A stretch of 64,000 bases of DNA from Rosa chinensis (Eukaryota; Streptophyta; Magnoliopsida; Rosales; Rosaceae). Positions 44,612-55,597 of the stretch are shown piece after piece. Location of the stretch: positions 3,896,501 to 3,960,500 of the forward strand of contig NC_037092.1 in assembly GCF_002994745.2 (NCBI RefSeq), written 5' to 3'. Position 1 is the first letter of the stretch. Each line of letters begins with the position of its first letter. The notes under the pieces were generated by a model. The model saw nothing but the letters and a program-made list of their open reading frames with translations, did not search any database and was not told where the DNA came from. Both the position numbers and the translations under genes were made by a program.

Positions 44612-45971
44612 GCGTTCTAGTGACTTGTGATGTCAGATTCTTCTTTTTGAATCTCATGACAAATATATATGCATCAACCAAGTAAATTAATAATATAAAT
44701 TTGGGTGTCCATGCATCATAGGTGATTTTTCAATATGCAACCAAAGATAATTAAAAAGCATGAAATACAGAATTTGAAATAATAAACTAAATATGGCTCA
44801 TGCTTCATGGTGATTTGTTCATCTAATCAAGGCTTGAAAAACATGAATTAAAATTAGAATTTAGAAAACATTATTCGATGCAGGATGGATGAATCTTTCA
44901 CATGCAATATAGTGATTTGGAACAGCAAGTTGAACGATCATCCTTCTTTTGTTGGCGATTCAGAATTTTAGAGATTTGGTTGACGATCCTCAATCTTGTC
45001 TCAATGGTAGACATATTCGTGCTGATACCGTGTTGTAAAACTAACGTAAAAGAATTTAGAGAAAGAGAGAGTTTGGACGCATAGAGATGGAGTGTCACTT
45101 ATTCATCTCACCATGAGGAGTTTTATATAAGGCTACATGGTGTACACAAAAGGTAATGCTTAATTACAATTCAATCACTCCTACAATTATAACATATCAA
45201 TCACTAATCAGTAGTGATTGGCAAATATTACTCAACAACTATTTGCCTGATTATCGACAAATATTTACAGCACATCTGATTATCTGAACAATGCATAATA
45301 CAATCTCTGCGATAAAACTGAAATGATGAAAGATACACTCCAATCAATAATTGAGTCACTGAGAGAAGAGTAAACGACGCCTTAATTGATTCTATAGTAA
45401 ACAATTTATTCTAATGTAAGCACTAATTTTTTCAAGATGAAGAGCCTTCAAGTCCAAGGAGCTGTGGATAAACCCTTCAACCATATCCAGTGATATATCC
45501 CACCTATACATTCTGTCCTCATTATGTTTACACATAAAGTGCAGTGCAAATCATCAAGAAATGAGTGTTTACACATAACTTCAGGACAGTACTCCATGGT
45601 GAAGAAATAATAACTTCAGGAGATATCATTTGAAGAATTTTTCCTTCTAGTTATAGCAGATTACAAACATTTTGTTATTACTGAAGAAATCAAATATCTA
45701 TACGAGAAACATAGTCACCACATTATAATACCCAAACCGTAGGCAACACAGAACATACGCTAGCTACAAGAGGAACATAGACAGAGAGGAAATTAATAGG
45801 AAAACAAAGAAAGAAAGATGGAAACGATAACAAATTAATATTGATAAAAGAAAAAAACAGTACAAGTTTGGCCGTGGTCCGGTTTTGTTTTTAATTTCCT
45901 ACGACTGTACAGATTGAAGATCGATGATGCTACTAAATAAGTAAAGAGAGAAAGTAGGAAGACAGCAGGGC
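44612..45971. other. Intergenic, 3' side of the F-box/DUF295 gene
   Basis: AT-rich DNA. The last few hundred bases probably include the 3' UTR of the gene ending at 45972. Nothing else was recognised. Confidence 0.45.
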
Positions 45972-47159
45972 CTATTCAAAACTCGGTTGAATCCATAAAT
46001 GCGATCCACTCTTATCTTTAAAATCATAATTGAAGGATTTGCCAAATTCTCGGTCGATTGACGCGTTGCTCATATTATAAATACCCATATCAATGTTTAG
46101 CACTGAAGAGACAAACATATTGTTCATGAAGTATATGCAATTGGCTTTACATCCGGAATAATCAGTGACTTCAATACAGAAGGAAGAACTACTTTGACTC
46201 AAGAAGATTGCTCTATTCCCCAAATCCTTGACCTCAGAGTCGTTCCATGATTTGCCGTTATTAAATGGGACCTCGAAAACCCTACAGGCGGTAGTGGATT
46301 CATACTTATTGGAGAAGAGACAAAAAACAAGCAATAGAGCTCCCGCGCATTCCGCCAAGTACAGTTGTTTAATGTGCCTCCTAGTACCAAGTAGTTCCTT
46401 TTGATTTATCTCTGGAGCAACAACCTTCAGTTTTGCTCGATTAGGGTCGTCAATATCACAAACGACTAAAACACGGCCACAACAGTCCACCACATAAAAT
46501 TGTCCCCGATAGTAAGTCAGATCACTGATAATATTAATATTGTCCCTTTGGAATGATAGCTCCGTCCAATTTTCACCTAGTCCTGGTCTGCAGTATGCCA
46601 AAGTAGTAGAAGTATGAAACATGACTACGTAATCCGATGTCCAAGAAGGACTCGACGATAAGACAAACTTGCCTCTATCTTCAAGGGGATATTGTAGCGA
46701 ACTAGCTCGTCCATCTGGGAGTTGAATGTTCATGGCATGTTTGAAGGGCTGTAACAGTTTGAATTCCAAGTCTTTAGATACAGTGACCAGCCATCCTAAA
46801 GAAGAATAGCACATTTTACCTTTAGCATCTAGTAATTTACTTCTGTAAATCTTATTACCTTTTGCAGTGAGACTGTAAAATTCAACCGTCACGTCGCCGC
46901 CTGCAACACCCCGTGGAAGGGTAAGTCTTATCGGTAGCATTAGGAGAGGAACTTGATATGCTAATAATCTCAATCCAGTGCTAGTACTGGTACTAGTACT
47001 AATACTAGCAAGGTAGTTTTCCTTTACCTCCATCGCCGCTGAACTCCATGATTTGCAAACTGCACCGAAAGCAATAAAATCCTCCAATGAAACCATCAAC
47101 CGATTGGCGAAACAGAGAACAAGATCTCGAGGAATATCCGTAGACCAGTCGACAGCCAT
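45972..47159 (-). CDS. F-box/DUF295 protein (KIB-type beta-propeller)
   Basis: This is a single-exon gene of 395 aa. The N-terminal F-box (about residues 8-45) reads DIPRDLVLCFANRL...DFIAFGAVCKSWSSAA. The rest is the DUF295 domain, predicted to fold as a beta-propeller: LGWLVTVSKDLEFKLLQPF, SDLTYYRGQFYVVDCCGRVL, YLAECAGALLLVF, and near the end DMGIYNMSNASIDREFG with the family ending LWIQPSF. DUF295 F-box proteins act as SCF adaptors; the KIB1 group in Arabidopsis targets GSK3-like kinases. The target here is unknown. A repetitive STSTSTSTG run near residue 55 comes from a small (ACTAGT)-type repeat. The start at 47159 is the only ATG that keeps the complete F-box. Confidence 0.9.
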   Translation of the reverse strand: MAVDWSTDIPRDLVLCFANRLMVSLEDFIAFGAVCKSWSSAAMEVKENYLASISTSTSTSTGLRLLAYQVPLLMLPIRLTLPRGVAGGDVTVEFYSLTAKGNKIYRSKLLDAKGKMCYSSLGWLVTVSKDLEFKLLQPFKHAMNIQLPDGRASSLQYPLEDRGKFVLSSSPSWTSDYVVMFHTSTTLAYCRPGLGENWTELSFQRDNINIISDLTYYRGQFYVVDCCGRVLVVCDIDDPNRAKLKVVAPEINQKELLGTRRHIKQLYLAECAGALLLVFCLFSNKYESTTACRVFEVPFNNGKSWNDSEVKDLGNRAIFLSQSSSSFCIEVTDYSGCKANCIYFMNNMFVSSVLNIDMGIYNMSNASIDREFGKSFNYDFKDKSGSHLWIQPSFE

Positions 47160-47256
47160 TCTTTCTTTTTTTCAGTCATGCGATCCCTTAAGATTAGCTT
47201 TGCCTCGCCGAAGAGATGATAAGTTGGGGAGTGGGGGTTATTTAGGGTCAGGGTGT

Positions 47257-47264
47257 ATATATAG
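47257..47264 (-). promoter_or_regulatory. TATA box of the F-box/DUF295 gene
   Basis: TATATATA on the minus strand, about 98 bases upstream of the ATG at 47159. Confidence 0.55.
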
Positions 47265-48230
47265 GCGCTGTGACTTGCCAACTGAATAATTCGAGATTCA
47301 ATAGGATTTGGATTGCCAAGGTTTTTCCCGAAAGATTTGGTTAACTTATTAGATCATGTGGATTACACGTGGTCGGATAACAATTTTTCCAGTTGTATTT
47401 TTTGTTTGCAAAATGTGTTTTGCCAGATTTTGCCAAAAACCTATAACCAAACAATCAACGTTGCAATTACTAGAATTTTTGATGGATGGAGTTATAGATT
47501 CCATCATGTATGAGAATTTCAAACTTTTCTCATCCAAAGCTAATTGAATGGGTTTAATGGATTCTATCAGAGATACGGGTAAAAGACAAGAAAAACAAAG
47601 GAACAATGAAATTGGTAAGGATGGAAGAGTATTGAGTTAATTACAATCTGATTAGTTATTGCATGGCATGAACCTGGTCTTATCTAACTTTTGCTAATGA
47701 TGATCTTCTCATCTTTAGTACTTTAGTTCATTCTGTATCAAAAGAAAACTCTTTGATATGATCTCAAACTGTATATTTCTTTTAATAGTTGGAAAGGAGT
47801 AAGATAAGGTTTAAAATTGTATAAAAAAGGGAGGATGTCTGAATGCTAAATTGAGAGGTATGGAATTCTGAATAAAACCACCCTCAATTGAAAACTTGTT
47901 AATTATGTTTTTTTTTTTTTTATAAGAAAAGGACTGCATTTAAATTAGAAATGCAAGCAAAGAAAAATTGTTAGGAAAAAAAAAACATATAGTTTCAATT
48001 TTAGTCTTTTATTTGCAAAAAGAGGTTAAGCATATACTTAGGTGAACCTTTCGAAAATTACATTCCCATGCAATAGCCAAGACCTGGAAGAAATAAGAGA
48101 AAAATATGAAAAGTAGAATGAAGATGGCGAGCAGTATCGACCTGTACAAATGACCGACAAAGAAAAAGAAGTCAAAAGCTGGGTATTGAATCATGGTGTA
48201 AAAGACTGTGAAATTTAGGAGGACCTTGTT
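47265..48230. other. Intergenic
   Basis: AT-rich with T/A runs at 47909 and 47977. Short open frames on both strands look random. Confidence 0.45.
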
Positions 48231-48560
48231 TTTTTTTTTTTTCCTGATGACAGAAATGAAAACTGAAACTAAAGAACAAAGCCCTGACTACCACTCTCTT
48301 CCAGCTGATCCAAATGGAACGCTGGGGGTATTGTAAGGGGAAGACAAAAAAAAAATCACACTGAAGGATTCTAAGATTGATGAGCCAAAGAAGCTATATG
48401 ATTAGCAACAAAATTGGCTTCTCTATAAATGTGTTTGAAGAAGATGGAATGAAATTGACGAGCCAGTTGCTTAATATCCTAAACAAAAACTTTGATTTGC
48501 GAAGGCACTTCAATTTTTCCCTGAATACAGTCAATTAACATCTTCGAGTCTTAAGGACTT
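48231..48560 (-). mobile_element. LINE 3' fragment with RNase H-like end
   Basis: On the minus strand the sequence reads DSKMLIDCIQGKIEVPSQIK, a stop, then DIKQLARQFHSIFFKHIYRE, ANFVANHIASLAHQS and a stop. These are the last strands of the RNase H-like domain of plant LINEs. A 3' UTR follows and then an A tail (T run at 48231-48242 on the + strand). It is strongly 5'-truncated and broken. Confidence 0.8.
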
Positions 48561-48929
48561 TAGAAGGATCTTGAGGTAAAATGAGATTTATTCTTTTTTA
48601 ATTTTCCAGATATAACAGACAACTACACTCTTAAAAAAAAAAATAATGATATAACAAACTACTAAGGAAATATTTACAAATCCAACGTCACAAACACAAA
48701 ACTCACTCTACACAAACACAAACACAAAACTCCACACTCGCCACGTCACAAACCGCGCAACCCAATCATACACAACTTAAACGCACGTCCCAGATCGCCA
48801 TTTTCATCCGTCGATTCAAACCCAAATCCAACGGCCCACGATTTCCCTCTCAAATCCCAGAGCCAGAAAACACAAACCCCCTCTCATTCCCAAAAAAAAA
48901 AAAAAAAAACACAAACCCCCCAATATACT

Positions 48930-49955
48930 TGAGAGAAAAAACCCTAGAGAGAAAAAAAAAACCTTGAGAGCCGCGTGGTCCTTCTTGCCTGTCCGGCTGT
49001 GCCTCGGCGCTGGCGCTAGCCGGTGCACGGTGCGTGCGGCTGGACCGGTGGTCTGGTTCGTTGGCATGCTTGATGCTCAATGGCTGGGGTTGGGAAGCTG
49101 CTTTTCTCGTCGTGCTCATGTGCAGGAGGCGGCTGAACGTGGATCGGGTTGGTGGCTGCTAGGTGGGATCGATGTTTGGATCTATGGCACTGCAGTAGGA
49201 CTGACGGCGAAGCTACCATGGATAGGTGGGAGATCGGAGATGGGAGGCGGAAGGACAGGCTGGCTAGGACCGGTTGGGAACAGAGGGCGGTCCGGTTTGG
49301 TTCTGATATCCGGAGTGAGGCTGTGTGGGGCTGGGGCGGTGGAGTGGGTAGGTAGTCTTGGCCTGTGGTTCGACGGCGGAGATGGCTCGCAGATGGTCGA
49401 GGTCCGACATCGATGGCGGAGCGGCACATATGGTGGCGTGTTGGTTCAGGTGCCTTCCTGGACTGGGCTAACGAGGTGGGGCTTAGCTGCCTTAGCTCTC
49501 TGGGCCTGGGCTTGTTATTTACTTATAATTGGTGGTTTTTGGTTAGGTTTTTTCCGTTTTGATTTTTGTTTAGGTACAATAAGTCCCTCCTCAATTGAGC
49601 GAGGGTTAGTTTGTTTTGGGTTCATGGGTGTGTCGTGGTCTGGACTTTTGTCGGTGCTTTTTGGTTATCAACGTGATGGTGAATCACCCTTACACGTGGT
49701 CTGGCGGTTTTGGATCGTGGTGTCCGAACGGGTGGAAACAGTTCATCGTAATGTTGGTGGCTGGGTTGTATCGGTATATGTTTGGTGGTTACTCATTGTA
49801 GCTCGAGGGTATGAGCGTAAAATTTGGTTAGGGGTTGAGCCTTTTTTGCTCATGGAAGTCACTCATGTGGACGGTCCCGTAACTATGGATCTAATGTTAT
49901 GTAATCTGTTTGGTTATTAATAAAAAAATTTCTTCTCAAAAAAAAAAAAAAACCA
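48930..49955 (+). mobile_element. Non-coding LINE-derived element
   Basis: It starts around the gag-rich leader (ccctagagagaaa) and ends with tttcttctc plus an A tail at 49938-49952. Its last ~140 bases match the 3' end of the insertion at 11355-11581. The GC-rich, Trp/Gly-rich open frame of 318 codons (48964-49920) has no ATG and resembles no protein; it runs into the 3' UTR and is not called a gene. The left boundary is uncertain and no target duplication was found. Confidence 0.55.
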
Positions 49956-49996
49956 CCGGATTATAAAATCTTAAGTTGTATCAATGATTATTTTTC
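49956..49996. repeat. Copy of the sequence before the orphan USP-like exon
   Basis: About 41 bases (ccggattataaaatcttaag..., ...gtatcaatgattattttt) match 35975-36015 with one difference. The copy starts directly after the A tail of the preceding element. Confidence 0.75.
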
Positions 49997-50635
49997 GAAC
50001 TATCATAAACAAAGCGCTTTTAGACTTTCAAAAAGCCTAAAATGCTTCGTAGGCAATAAAAGTTATTTCCATGTGATTTTACAAAAAATAAAAACACGTT
50101 AATGTAATTAAAGATTCTATGTCTCTGCAAAAGGTTCGACCCGTTTAAAGCACAATGGTCATGGGCCTACGCCTGGATTGTTCTCAGGTTTTGGTTTTTG
50201 AACAAAACATGATTAGTAAATAGATTGGGTGGCACCAGGTCTATTCAAATGTTTGAGTTTTGACCAATGAACATCCAGAAACTAGTTTTCCTCGCCCATA
50301 CCACAAGGTTTGTAAAATGGTTTGCTTGTTAAGCTCTGCCATTGTATTGTTCTTTCATTTCATTTAAGTCGTTATATATAAATGTACCGGTACAAATGGA
50401 TTTACCTTGGAAGTGACATAAAGGTACATAAATTTGATACAAGTATCAATACATGTATCTAGCTATCACGGTCAGTGTAAACTTTAAAACACTATATCAC
50501 ACGATGATCACAACACCATCTTAAGTCTTTAAGGCAGAAACACTGGTCGAAATATTGGTTTGAAAAGCTCGACCATCTGGTTCAGCTTTCACCCTCTTGA
50601 GTTTTGATCGAGCAAGTTCTTCCTCTTTACTAGTA
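49997..50635. other. Intergenic
   Basis: No coding region or element was recognised before the FBD pseudogene. Confidence 0.4.
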
Positions 50636-51600
50636 CTATTTCCTCACATGTTTTGGGAAACTATACATGTCCTCCATTTGGTCACATAAAATAATTTCCG
50701 CTCTGGCAGACAGTTTCCAACCTACAAGGATGTTGGTGTACCTGACTTCCTCACTGAGAGGTAGATAAGGCAGACCGCGACATAAACGGCATCGGTTCCT
50801 AGGCCAAAGGAGGACCATACACTCTAAGAACCTCGCCTTGTCTAAGATGAACCTTGCTAACTGTTCGTGTTGCTTATTTGTAACCTTAAACCCTCTTATT
50901 TTGACAAATTTGAGGGCATTAAGGAAGCTCATATTGTGATGATGTGATCCATGGCTGGATTTTGCAGCATATCGCGGTAAATTGCGCTCTCACAAGTATT
51001 CTCATTCAGCTGAAAGAAAATTTGTGTTATTAATCTAGATGACAAAAATAACTCACACTTTCGATTTATTGTAATTCAAATAAAAATTAACCATTTTACT
51101 GTTAAAAAAATTGAAAGAAAGAATGCCGCTGCAAATTAACTGTTAGAATAACTACATTTAAGCCAACAAAAACAACTGATCACAGTCATGATATTTAGAT
51201 CCATTCACCTCAATAAACAAATTCTTCAGCCTTTGGACAGTTTTTTATAAAAGAGACTACTTCTCCGGCATTAGTGAAGCTCGAATCCTGCATGACTATT
51301 TGGAGCTCCCTCAAGTTTCAGAAGCAAAACTGCGTATCTTGAATAGATCCATGGTGAATCTTGGCAGCCAAGCCCTAATTATTCACAGAGAACATTAATA
51401 ATTTAAATAACCACCAAACAAACTTCTCAACTAAAAACACTGATAAATTAATCCGAGTGGTTAGGGTTTTGGGATAAAGTCATTCACTACCTCAAGAAAT
51501 GTGCTAGTAAAGGTGAGCACTCTCACAGTGGAGGCATCAGCAACAAGCTTTTCAACAGGCAGTGGAACCTCCAGCACTGATGCTGATCCATAAGTACCGA
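50636..51600 (-). pseudogene. FBD/LRR F-box protein pseudogene (C-terminal half)
   Basis: Minus-strand pieces are in the order expected for the LRR and FBD parts of an F-box/FBD/LRR gene. From the right: YGSASVLEVPLPVEKLVADA then STVRVLTFTSTFLE (51600-51480); NLRELQIVMQDSSFTNAG then EVVSFIKNCPKAEEFVY and a stop (51340-51210); and ALKFVKIRGFKVTNKQHEQL then ARFILDKARFLECMVLLWPR (50930-50800), which is the FBD core. The F-box itself is missing. Stops lie between the pieces. Its right edge abuts a foreign kinase-gene tail. Confidence 0.8.
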
Positions 51601-51606
51601 AATGAT

Positions 51607-51656
51607 TTATATTCTATAAATGACTTGACAATAACTGCAGTGGAAGCTCGATAATG
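51607..51656 (+). pseudogene. Orphan 3' end of an S-domain receptor kinase gene
   Basis: The sequence encodes [14 protein letters not shown] and a stop. The complete gene 4 kb downstream ends [14 protein letters not shown] (55558-55597). The two stretches differ at only a few bases and have the same orientation. It is the last piece of a lost paralogue. Confidence 0.85.
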
Positions 51657-52075
51657 ATACAAGCTCTTGTTGTTTGTAATTATCACACGTACGTAACTCT
51701 TATTGTTTTAGTTCGTTATTAAATTTACTGCTTTGCTAGGCAAGCACACGATTAAGTTTATCATCATGTGATGTACTATCACATTCATTGGCCTTCAATT
51801 TATATATTAGCATTGCATACATAGAAGAAAAGTACATACATAGGAGCAGGACATGTTTTGGCGTTTCTCCCTTCAGCTTTCTGTTTTTGTCAAACGAAAA
51901 CAAAATAATATATTATGATCCTACACGCAGGTAATCAGATACTTTTTTTTTTGTCAAAGTAATACTTCATTAATAAGCCCAAAGTGATAAACCTAATGGT
52001 TTACTGACGGTTGACTCTCAATGAATGGGAATGGCAGAAATCTCTAGAATGGGAATGGCAGAAATCTCTAGAGAG

Positions 52076-52116
<41 letters not shown>

Positions 52117-52384
52117 CTGGAATTTTCAAAGTTGGATGGGTTGGGTAATCAGATACTTCGTTAGTGCATACTCCGTTAGCTCTCAGCTAAGAAAATCATT
52201 TTCTTACGTTATAATATGAGTCATATAGTCAACATCCAAGACCATTTTAATTTAAAACTCGTTCAGTTTTTCCCCAGTCAACATCCAAGACCATTCTGGT
52301 CAATTTGTTGTGCATAATTGACAAAATGTGTCCTATTGGACTATTGGGAATGTTTAGAAGATAAGAAGATCAACGTAAGACAAC
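51657..52384. other. Upstream region of the receptor kinase gene
   Basis: This contains a 25-bp direct duplication (gaatgggaatggcagaaatc...) at 52023-52072, a CT microsatellite, and a second short duplication (agtcaacatccaagaccatt at about 52227 and 52278). No gene was found. Confidence 0.55.
52077..52113. repeat. (CT)n microsatellite
   Basis: About 18 CT units lie some 330 bases upstream of the kinase ATG. GA/CT tracts are bound by BPC/GAGA-type factors in plants. Confidence 0.95.
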
Positions 52385-52390
52385 TATAAA
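52385..52390 (+). promoter_or_regulatory. TATA box of the receptor kinase gene
   Basis: TATAAA, 52 bases upstream of the ATG at 52442, which leaves a short 5' leader. Confidence 0.55.
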
Positions 52391-52441
52391 AATCAGAAAA
52401 ATGCCACTTTTCACACCAACAAAGTTGCAAATGCCCAGAAA

Positions 52442-55400
52442 ATGTTATTCAAAGCTCTGCTTCTCATCCTCCTCTTCCGATTTTGCGAATCCAGGGACAC
52501 CATAACATGGAACCAAGAACAACTGAAGGATGATGGTGGAGTTTTGGTGTCCAAACAGAGCAAGTTTGAATTGGGTTTCTTCAGCCCCGGAAATTCTAGC
52601 TACCGGTATGTTGGAATTTGGTATTCTCAGACTAGTGTATCTAACAAAATAGTGGTGTGGGTTGCAAACAGGAACAATCCCATCAATAATACCTCTGGTG
52701 TGCTCACAATAAACAGGTATGGAGAACTAGACCTTTATGCTTATAACATGGAGAGCACTCCTATTTGGTCTAGTAATGTGTCGCGGTCGGTTCAAAATGT
52801 TAACACAAGCACTTTATCTGCACAACTTTTAGATACAGGAAATCTAGTTGTGTTCCAGGATGATAATAATGAAAACTTTTTATGGCAAAGTTTTGATCAT
52901 CCCACAGATACTTTAATTCCAGGTATGAAAGTTGGGATGAATTGGAAAACTGGGCGAGAATGGGTTTTAACATCTTGGAAGTCACAAGATGACCCTGGAA
53001 CTGGGGACTATACCTTAAGGCTCTATCCAAATCAGATTGCATCCCCCCAATTTTTTATGTACAAGGGTTCGAGTAAGTATTGGCGAAGTGATCCAGGGAC
53101 AACGGGTTTGGTCACTAATCAAGAGGAAACTTATTATCCCATGAATAACACCAATGCAATTACAAGAGCAACAGTGATTGATTCTGCTGTAGAAGGCTTT
53201 ACATGGGATGATGGTGGCCTTCAATGGAAGGTAGGCTTCTCTGCACCGAAGTCCCGGTGTGACTGGTATGGAGAGTGCGGTGCCAACAGCAAATGTCTCC
53301 CTGACAATGTTATTATGTTTTGGTGTGATTGTTTACCAGGGTATGTGCCTAATTCTATTAGTGACTGGAATCATAAAAATGGGTCAGGTGGATGTGTGAG
53401 TAATCGACTTGGTTTGTTAAAGTGTGGAGATGGAGACGGGTTTGTGAAGGTGGCAAGAGTTAAATATCCTGACACATCGATAGGAGCATTGTCAAAATCA
53501 GGTATGAGTGCCAAAGAGTGTGAGCAGGAGTGCCTAAGAAATTGTTCTTGTACCGCATATTTGAGCACTGAAAATGAAGGGCCTGTTGATTGCTTGACAT
53601 GGTATGATGACTTGATGGACATTAAAATGTACACAGAGATTGGACAAGATCTCTACGTTCGTGTGAATGCGACCGTGTTAGGTACTAATCTGCTTGCAAT
53701 GGAAGCAAACTCAACTAACTACATATAAGTTTTGAATGTCAAAATTACTTGTTTTTTATGTCATTGTTTTCTAATCCTTTGTCACCCTCTTATGTAGCTG
53801 CAAATGCCAGACGATCAGAAGGTTTCTTGGAAAGGAGGCGTATGCTGGCTATTCCAATACTGTCTGCTGTGCTAGCATTGGTACTAATCATTATGCTTGC
53901 ATGTTGGTGGCGCAAGAAGAACAGGAACACAAAAGGTGAAAGACGTTCTCATCTATTTTAATTAATTAGTTAAACTGCTTTAGTTGTTATGAGCTGGTAA
54001 CACTTGTTCCATCTGTAAATCACATGAAAGAACTGCAACAAGATCATCTGCATCTTGAAAACATGGACTAAAGTGGGATAAAATGATGTAGAGAATAATT
54101 GTTTATTGTCTAGGCATAGACTTTGTGGAGGCAGAGGAGCTTGTGGAAAAACAGAGACACCCTGAATTGCAATTTTTCGATCTTGACACAATAGTCGCAG
54201 CAACAGACCACTTCTCTCGTGTCAATGAACTTGGCCATGGTGGATTTGGCTCTGTTTATAAGGTATAGCAACAAATTCCTAAACATTTCTAGGCTCTAAA
54301 ATCTCCTTTTTGTTCTGGCTATGTTAGGTTCTGGCATGGCTGTTTCATTCACTATTCTTAATTAATTAATCAACAGTTTAGTTGCTCCTTAAAGGTCTTA
54401 ACTATGTGAAAGATTGATATCGATATTGGACATAACTTCAGGGTCAGCTACCAAATGAACAGAAAGTTGCTGTGAAAAGATTGTCCCAAACTTCAGGACA
54501 AGGGATCGAAGAATTCAAAAATGAAGTTGCACTTATAGCAAGACTTCAACACAGGAATCTTGTGAAACTTTTAGGCTGTTGTATAAAGGGAGAAGAAAGG
54601 ATGTTAGTGCTAGAATACATGCCTAACAAAAGCTTGAACTCCTTTCTTTTTGGTACGTGTAGATGAAATAATGATTGGTTCAAGCCATTTCTCAAATATA
54701 AAGAACATTTTTGAAGCTTCTTTACTAAAGAGTACCGTTTGCATTTTGATGTAGATAACACAAGACGGTCCTTCTTGGATTGGGAAAAGCGCTTTGAAAT
54801 TATCAACGGGATTGCTCGTGGGATTCTGTATCTTCACCAAGACTCAAGATTGAGGATCATCCATAGAGATCTGAAAACTAGCAATATTCTTCTAGATGCC
54901 GAGATGAACCCAAAAATTTCTGATTTTGGCATGGCTAGAATATTCCACAGAGATCAACTACAAGATAAGACGAGCCGAATTGTTGGAACATAGTAAGAAT
55001 AATAAATATCACATTTAATCTTCATTGTGCCATTCTTTGGCTATGACATTCTACATTGTTTTTACACAGTGGCTACATGTCACCAGAGTACGCAGTATTT
55101 GGAAGATTTTCCATGAAATCTGATGTATTTAGTTTTGGGATCATAATGTTGGAGATTGTAAGTGGCCGGAAAAACAATGATTCTGATTTGGAGGATCCTT
55201 CCATGAACTTGATAGGACGTGTAAGCAAAACATATTTTTATAACATTTTATCCCTTAGTATTCATTTGTTTTTTAAACCCAATTTCAACTGCAGGTTTGG
55301 GAGCTTTGGGGAAAAGGCAGAGCCTTAGATATTGTTGATTCCACACTAAAGTCATATCAGCCTAATGAAGTCATGAGATGCATACAAGTTGCGCTCTTAT

Positions 55401-55597
55401 GTGTACAAGAAGATTCAAAGGACCGACCTGCCATGTCAGCCATTGTTTTCATGTTGAGTGGTGAATCATCTCCTCCATTGCCTAAGCATCCAGCATTTGT
55501 TTACAGAAGAGATTCCGGCATTGATGTTGATCCATTACTTCCAAACAGATCTTATTCTATAAATGACTTGACAATAACTACAATGGAAGCTCGATAA
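52442..55597 (+). CDS. G-type lectin S-receptor-like serine/threonine protein kinase
   Basis: This is a plasma-membrane receptor kinase of the S-domain class. Seven exons, 52442-53681, 53798-53935, 54114-54262, 54442-54652, 54755-54992, 55070-55220 and 55295-55597, join in phase to 809 aa. The layout is: signal peptide ([17 protein letters not shown]); bulb-type lectin domain ([54 protein letters not shown]); S-locus glycoprotein/EGF-like part ([13 protein letters not shown]); PAN domain ([12 protein letters not shown]); transmembrane helix (about 427-447: [20 protein letters not shown]); and a kinase with [29 protein letters not shown] and DFGMAR. The DFG and HRD motifs are intact, so it should be active. 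The C-terminus carries the short DUF3403-like tail. The arrangement of one extracellular exon plus six others is the family norm. Its ligand is unknown. Confidence 0.95.

Noticed and set aside
48867..48922. Short insertion 'tctcattccc + A run' between two aaaacacaaaccccc copies
   Set aside because: It looks like a tiny retroposition scar, but the inserted part is only about 10 bases plus A. Slippage in an A/C-rich stretch explains it equally well.
48964..49920. 318-codon + strand open frame
   Set aside because: It has no ATG at its start, has a Trp/Gly-rich random-like composition, and runs into the 3' end shared with a LINE-type insertion. It is treated as retroelement-derived DNA.
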